Shown one piece after another: positions 61,220 through 64,000 of a stretch of DNA of 64,000 nt (position 1 is the first letter of the stretch; each line of letters opens with the position of its first letter). Both the position numbers and the translations under genes were made by a program. The notes under the pieces are model-generated. The model searched no databases, was not told where the DNA came from, and was given only the letters and a program-made list of their open reading frames with translations. The DNA is taken from positions 96,045,583-96,109,582 of the forward strand of contig NC_133390.1 of the NCBI RefSeq assembly GCF_047511655.1, read 5' to 3'. Origin of the DNA: Castor canadensis (Eukaryota > Chordata > Mammalia > Rodentia > Castoridae).

Positions 61220-62400
61220 TTTCTCCTGGGGCACCATCTTGTAAATATTGGTATAGCTTCACAACTCGAATATTACCATTGATGCAATCTACAAACCCTA
61301 AAATTTCTCCAGTTTTACTTGCACCTCTGTACATTATTTTTGTGTGATTTCTATCATGTGTAAATATGCATATCCACCCACCAAATTAAGATTCACCAGA
61401 GTTCTATCACTTCAAAAAATCCTTCCTTTCACTTCTTAAAACCACAATGCCATCCAGTCTCAAACCCTGCCAAACACAAATCTGTTGCCTTCCTGTAGTT
61501 TTGTTATGTAACCACGCAGCATGTAGCCTTTGAGGACTGGGTTTCTTCACACTTGGCCTGTTTCCTGGAGAGTCTTTGGAGTCATGGCATTCACCACTGG
61601 TCTGTTCCTTCTTAGTGCTGATGGGTATTCCATTGGATTAACGTACCACAGTTTAATCATTCACCAACTGAATCCAATCTGAGGCTGTTTTATACTGAGT
61701 TTCCATACACATTTGCATGTTTGTTTTGGGAAGATGAATATTCATTTCTCTGGGATATATGTCTAGGAGTGCACAAGAGCGGCAGGCTCAGCTTCTTAAG
61801 AAGGTGAGGACCATGTTAAATTCCTACCGACAATGCGAAGGACCCATGTTCTCGATGGTCTCAGCTTCTGGTGTCACTATTTTGTCTTCATTTTAGCCAC
61901 TATCTTTTTTTATTTTAGCTCTTCTGATAGGCATTCAGTGATATCTCACTGTATTTTTAATTTGCATTTCTGTAATGATTAATGATGCCAAACATCTTTT
62001 TATGTGCTGTTTGCCATCTGCGTAGCCTTTTTGGTGAAATACTTATTTGTGTATTTTCCTCGCCTTCGAATTGGATTATTTGGGGACTTTTTTACTTTTG
62101 AGTTTTCATTCCGTTATGCTCAGAATGGCTTTAATTTTTTCAGCTTGCTGTCCTTTGTTCTATGGCCCAGAGCAACTTTTCTATAGGCACGTGAGGAAAA
62201 CATTCATCTGCTGTCTCTGGGGGAATGTTTTATACAAGAGTGTGTGTGACTGTGTGTGTTACATCGTGTTGGTAGAATGAGTTGTTCAGATCCATACCTT
62301 TCCTGACTTATGTTTTAGTATCTTTGCTGACTTAGTATTTCTGTCATTTGCTGAAGAGGGAATATTGAAATCCTTAACGAGAGCATAACATGAAGTCTTG
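61220..62400 (-). mobile_element. Old L1 fragment, antisense
   Basis: The + strand carries reversed L1 landmarks: ttgggaagatgaatattcat at 61726, tatctcactgtatttttaat at 61942, taatgattaatgatgccaaa at 61973, and cttttttggtgaaatactt near 62025. The open frames at 62004-62280 derive from it. Borders are approximate. Confidence 0.7.
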
Positions 62401-62541
62401 TTTTAATTAACATATTCTAAGTTTTCAATTAAAAATAGAGAAAGCAAAGAATACAAGAAAAGTAAAATTATGTATATATAGTATATCCTTTATTTTGATA
62501 TAAGACACATAAAATGCATAGAAATATGTCAAAAATTAATG

Positions 62542-62625
62542 GCAGGACTGGAGGTATGGCTCAAGCTGTAGAGCACCTGCTTCGCAAGTGTGAAGTCTTG
62601 AGTTCTAACCCCAATACCACCAAAG
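62542..62625 (+). mobile_element. tRNA-derived SINE
   Basis: ggaggtatggctcaagctgt, gagcacctgcttcgcaagtg, gagttctaaccccaatacca. It is a good match to the other tRNA-type copies, with a short, impure A-tail. Confidence 0.88.
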
Positions 62626-64000
62626 GAAAAATATTAGCAGCAATTATATATAGGGTAGGGTATGGATAATTCCTCAAAAACAATATAAAAACAAAAATTA
62701 CTGATTGATGATAAGATATGTCTGTATTTGTAGATATTTGATGACTCAAATAATACCATGTTTTTCAAAATGTATTGTTATCTCCTAAATCTTCAGAGAT
62801 TGCTCAAAGCACTGCCCTGGAAACATCGTGGAAAACCACTTGTCATGTAATCTTTTAATGAGAGAGAACTTATTAGCAAAATAAATCTTGCTAAAAATGA
62901 CCACCATTAAAGTGGAATATGTGGTAATATTTCTAGGACCTAACATTTTTAGGAATTTATTTTCTGCTATTATTGTGCTTTATGTTATTTTTTATCTGTT
63001 TTTGAGCAAACCTTAAAACTTCTTTGTGCACACTTTCTAAAAATAGATTTGGTATTTGTTGCTTAGAAAAACTGTGAAGAACCTAAGAAAAATGTTTTAT
63101 AACTGCAAAGTATAATTATCTTAACTTTTTCCAGAGAATTATCAAATATTTTTGTAAAATGTGTACCTTCTTAGTAAAATTTAAGTTTATGATTCTAATG
63201 TACTACTTGAAATCGTATTTTAATACCTAGCTTTTCATTAAAACAACAACTGTATCAAGAGTTTCAGCTGCATCATACCTGAAATGTTAGGCTTTAATTT
63301 GTCTATACTTTATTCAAAAATAGTTAAGGCTCCCATTGGAATAAAATTAACACCTAATATTGTTTTCTCCTAATTCAAAGTCTACTTGCTGATATTCAAT
63401 TTTAGGTGGTATAAAAGTTTCTATTCCCTTAGCTCCATGACTTATTTCAACAAAGGTGTCAAGAGTATAATTTTAGGCAAACATGAGTTGAACACAGTCG
63501 TCCTCCCTAAATTCAAACCAATGCACAGCACATTAAAGTCCTTCATCTTCTGAACAATTAACGTCTCATTCTGTAAAAATGACTTCATGGAAAGTTTTAA
63601 ATTCAGTTAAATATCTGTAATGTTTTTCAAGATCCCGATGCCAGTGTTATCTCTGTATGGACCTGCAATTCTGCTTTTAACTTCCACACAGTTTATAGCA
63701 GTTTGTCTTATTGCAAAGCTTATTTCAAAGATGTTCTACTTTGGAAAATAGCAACTAAAGCAATCTTCGATAAAATCAGTAGAGTTCTCAGTCTTACAAT
63801 ACTTGATTGCTAATGTAAGATTATGACAAATACATATAAAACCTACCAAGCAGGCTATTTTCCCATTATAATATGAATTGAAAAATTATCTTGTCTTTCC
63901 CTGCTGTCTTAAAGTTTGGTTCATTGAAGTATTCTCATCTGTCTGTTAAGATTGATCATTTTTATTTTTTTTCCAGCCTTGAATTTCATAAGAGTAGAAA

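Larger units (their letters stand above)
37906..64000 (+). other. SPATA16: SPATA16 downstream intron, second part, reaching the window end
   Basis: This part is still read as intron because no further SPATA16 exon is visible. Recognisable content is repeats only (MIR, MLT1 and other LTRs, SINEs, L1 pieces). Stretches with nothing definable are 37906-38419, 38586-39950, 41109-42779, 44165-44470, 45661-46582, 46662-48171, 48535-48940, 49346-50591, 50826-51354, 52031-53489, 53953-55834, 55939-57560, 59601-60959 and 62626-64000. The pyrimidine tract and AG near 63963-63976 are followed by codons that do not match SPATA16. Confidence 0.65.

Noticed and set aside
63950..63980. Possible splice acceptor (T-rich tract ending in ccag) near the window end
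   Set aside because: The following codons do not match the next SPATA16 exon, and T-rich tracts with AG are common here.
1..64000. CRISPR arrays, operons, phage or other bacterial systems
   Set aside because: The window is clearly vertebrate nuclear DNA; no regularly spaced repeats or compact gene clusters are present.

Overview
The window is mammalian nuclear DNA, almost all intronic. It is AT-rich, has no compact gene layout, and is filled with interspersed repeats typical of placental mammals (MIR, L2-like, MER5A-like, Tigger, MaLR/MLT1 LTRs, L1). Many copies of a tRNA-derived SINE, alone or fused to 7SL/B1-like modules, point to a rodent. My best guess is the beaver lineage (Castorimorpha); this is an inference from repeat style and was not tested by a search.

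Only one protein-coding segment can be supported: an intact coding exon of SPATA16 (spermatogenesis associated 16) on the + strand. The exon runs 14637-15265 and its coding part 14654-15265, giving the first 204 residues. It has a good 3' splice site upstream and a GT donor downstream. Everything before it is read as the intron leading into this exon; everything after it, to the end of the window, is read as the next intron. I could not find the next SPATA16 coding exon before position 64000.

The largest other structure is a full-length but dead L1 retrotransposon at 31600-37890, + strand. It has a 5' UTR, ORF1, a spacer of about 65 bp, ORF2, a 3' UTR, an A-tail and a 15-bp target-site duplication with one mismatch. 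Older L1 pieces lie at about 3330-5400 (-, with a Tigger transposon nested inside), 30003-30754 (-, with a SINE nested inside), 57560-59190 (+, with two SINEs inside) and 61220-62400 (-). Four short minus-strand fragments (12111, 48191, 51362, 60961) look like 3' ends of younger L1 subfamilies. DNA transposons with visible TA target sites lie at 4195-4495 and 25575-25906. LTR relics lie at 19818-20185, 40640-41108, 48941-49345 and 53490-53885.

No RNA gene, CRISPR array, prokaryotic element or novel coding system is visible. The interest lies in the layered transposon history inside a testis gene, the modular SINE family, the sense-oriented full-length L1, and a few simple-sequence or GC-rich features listed in the findings.
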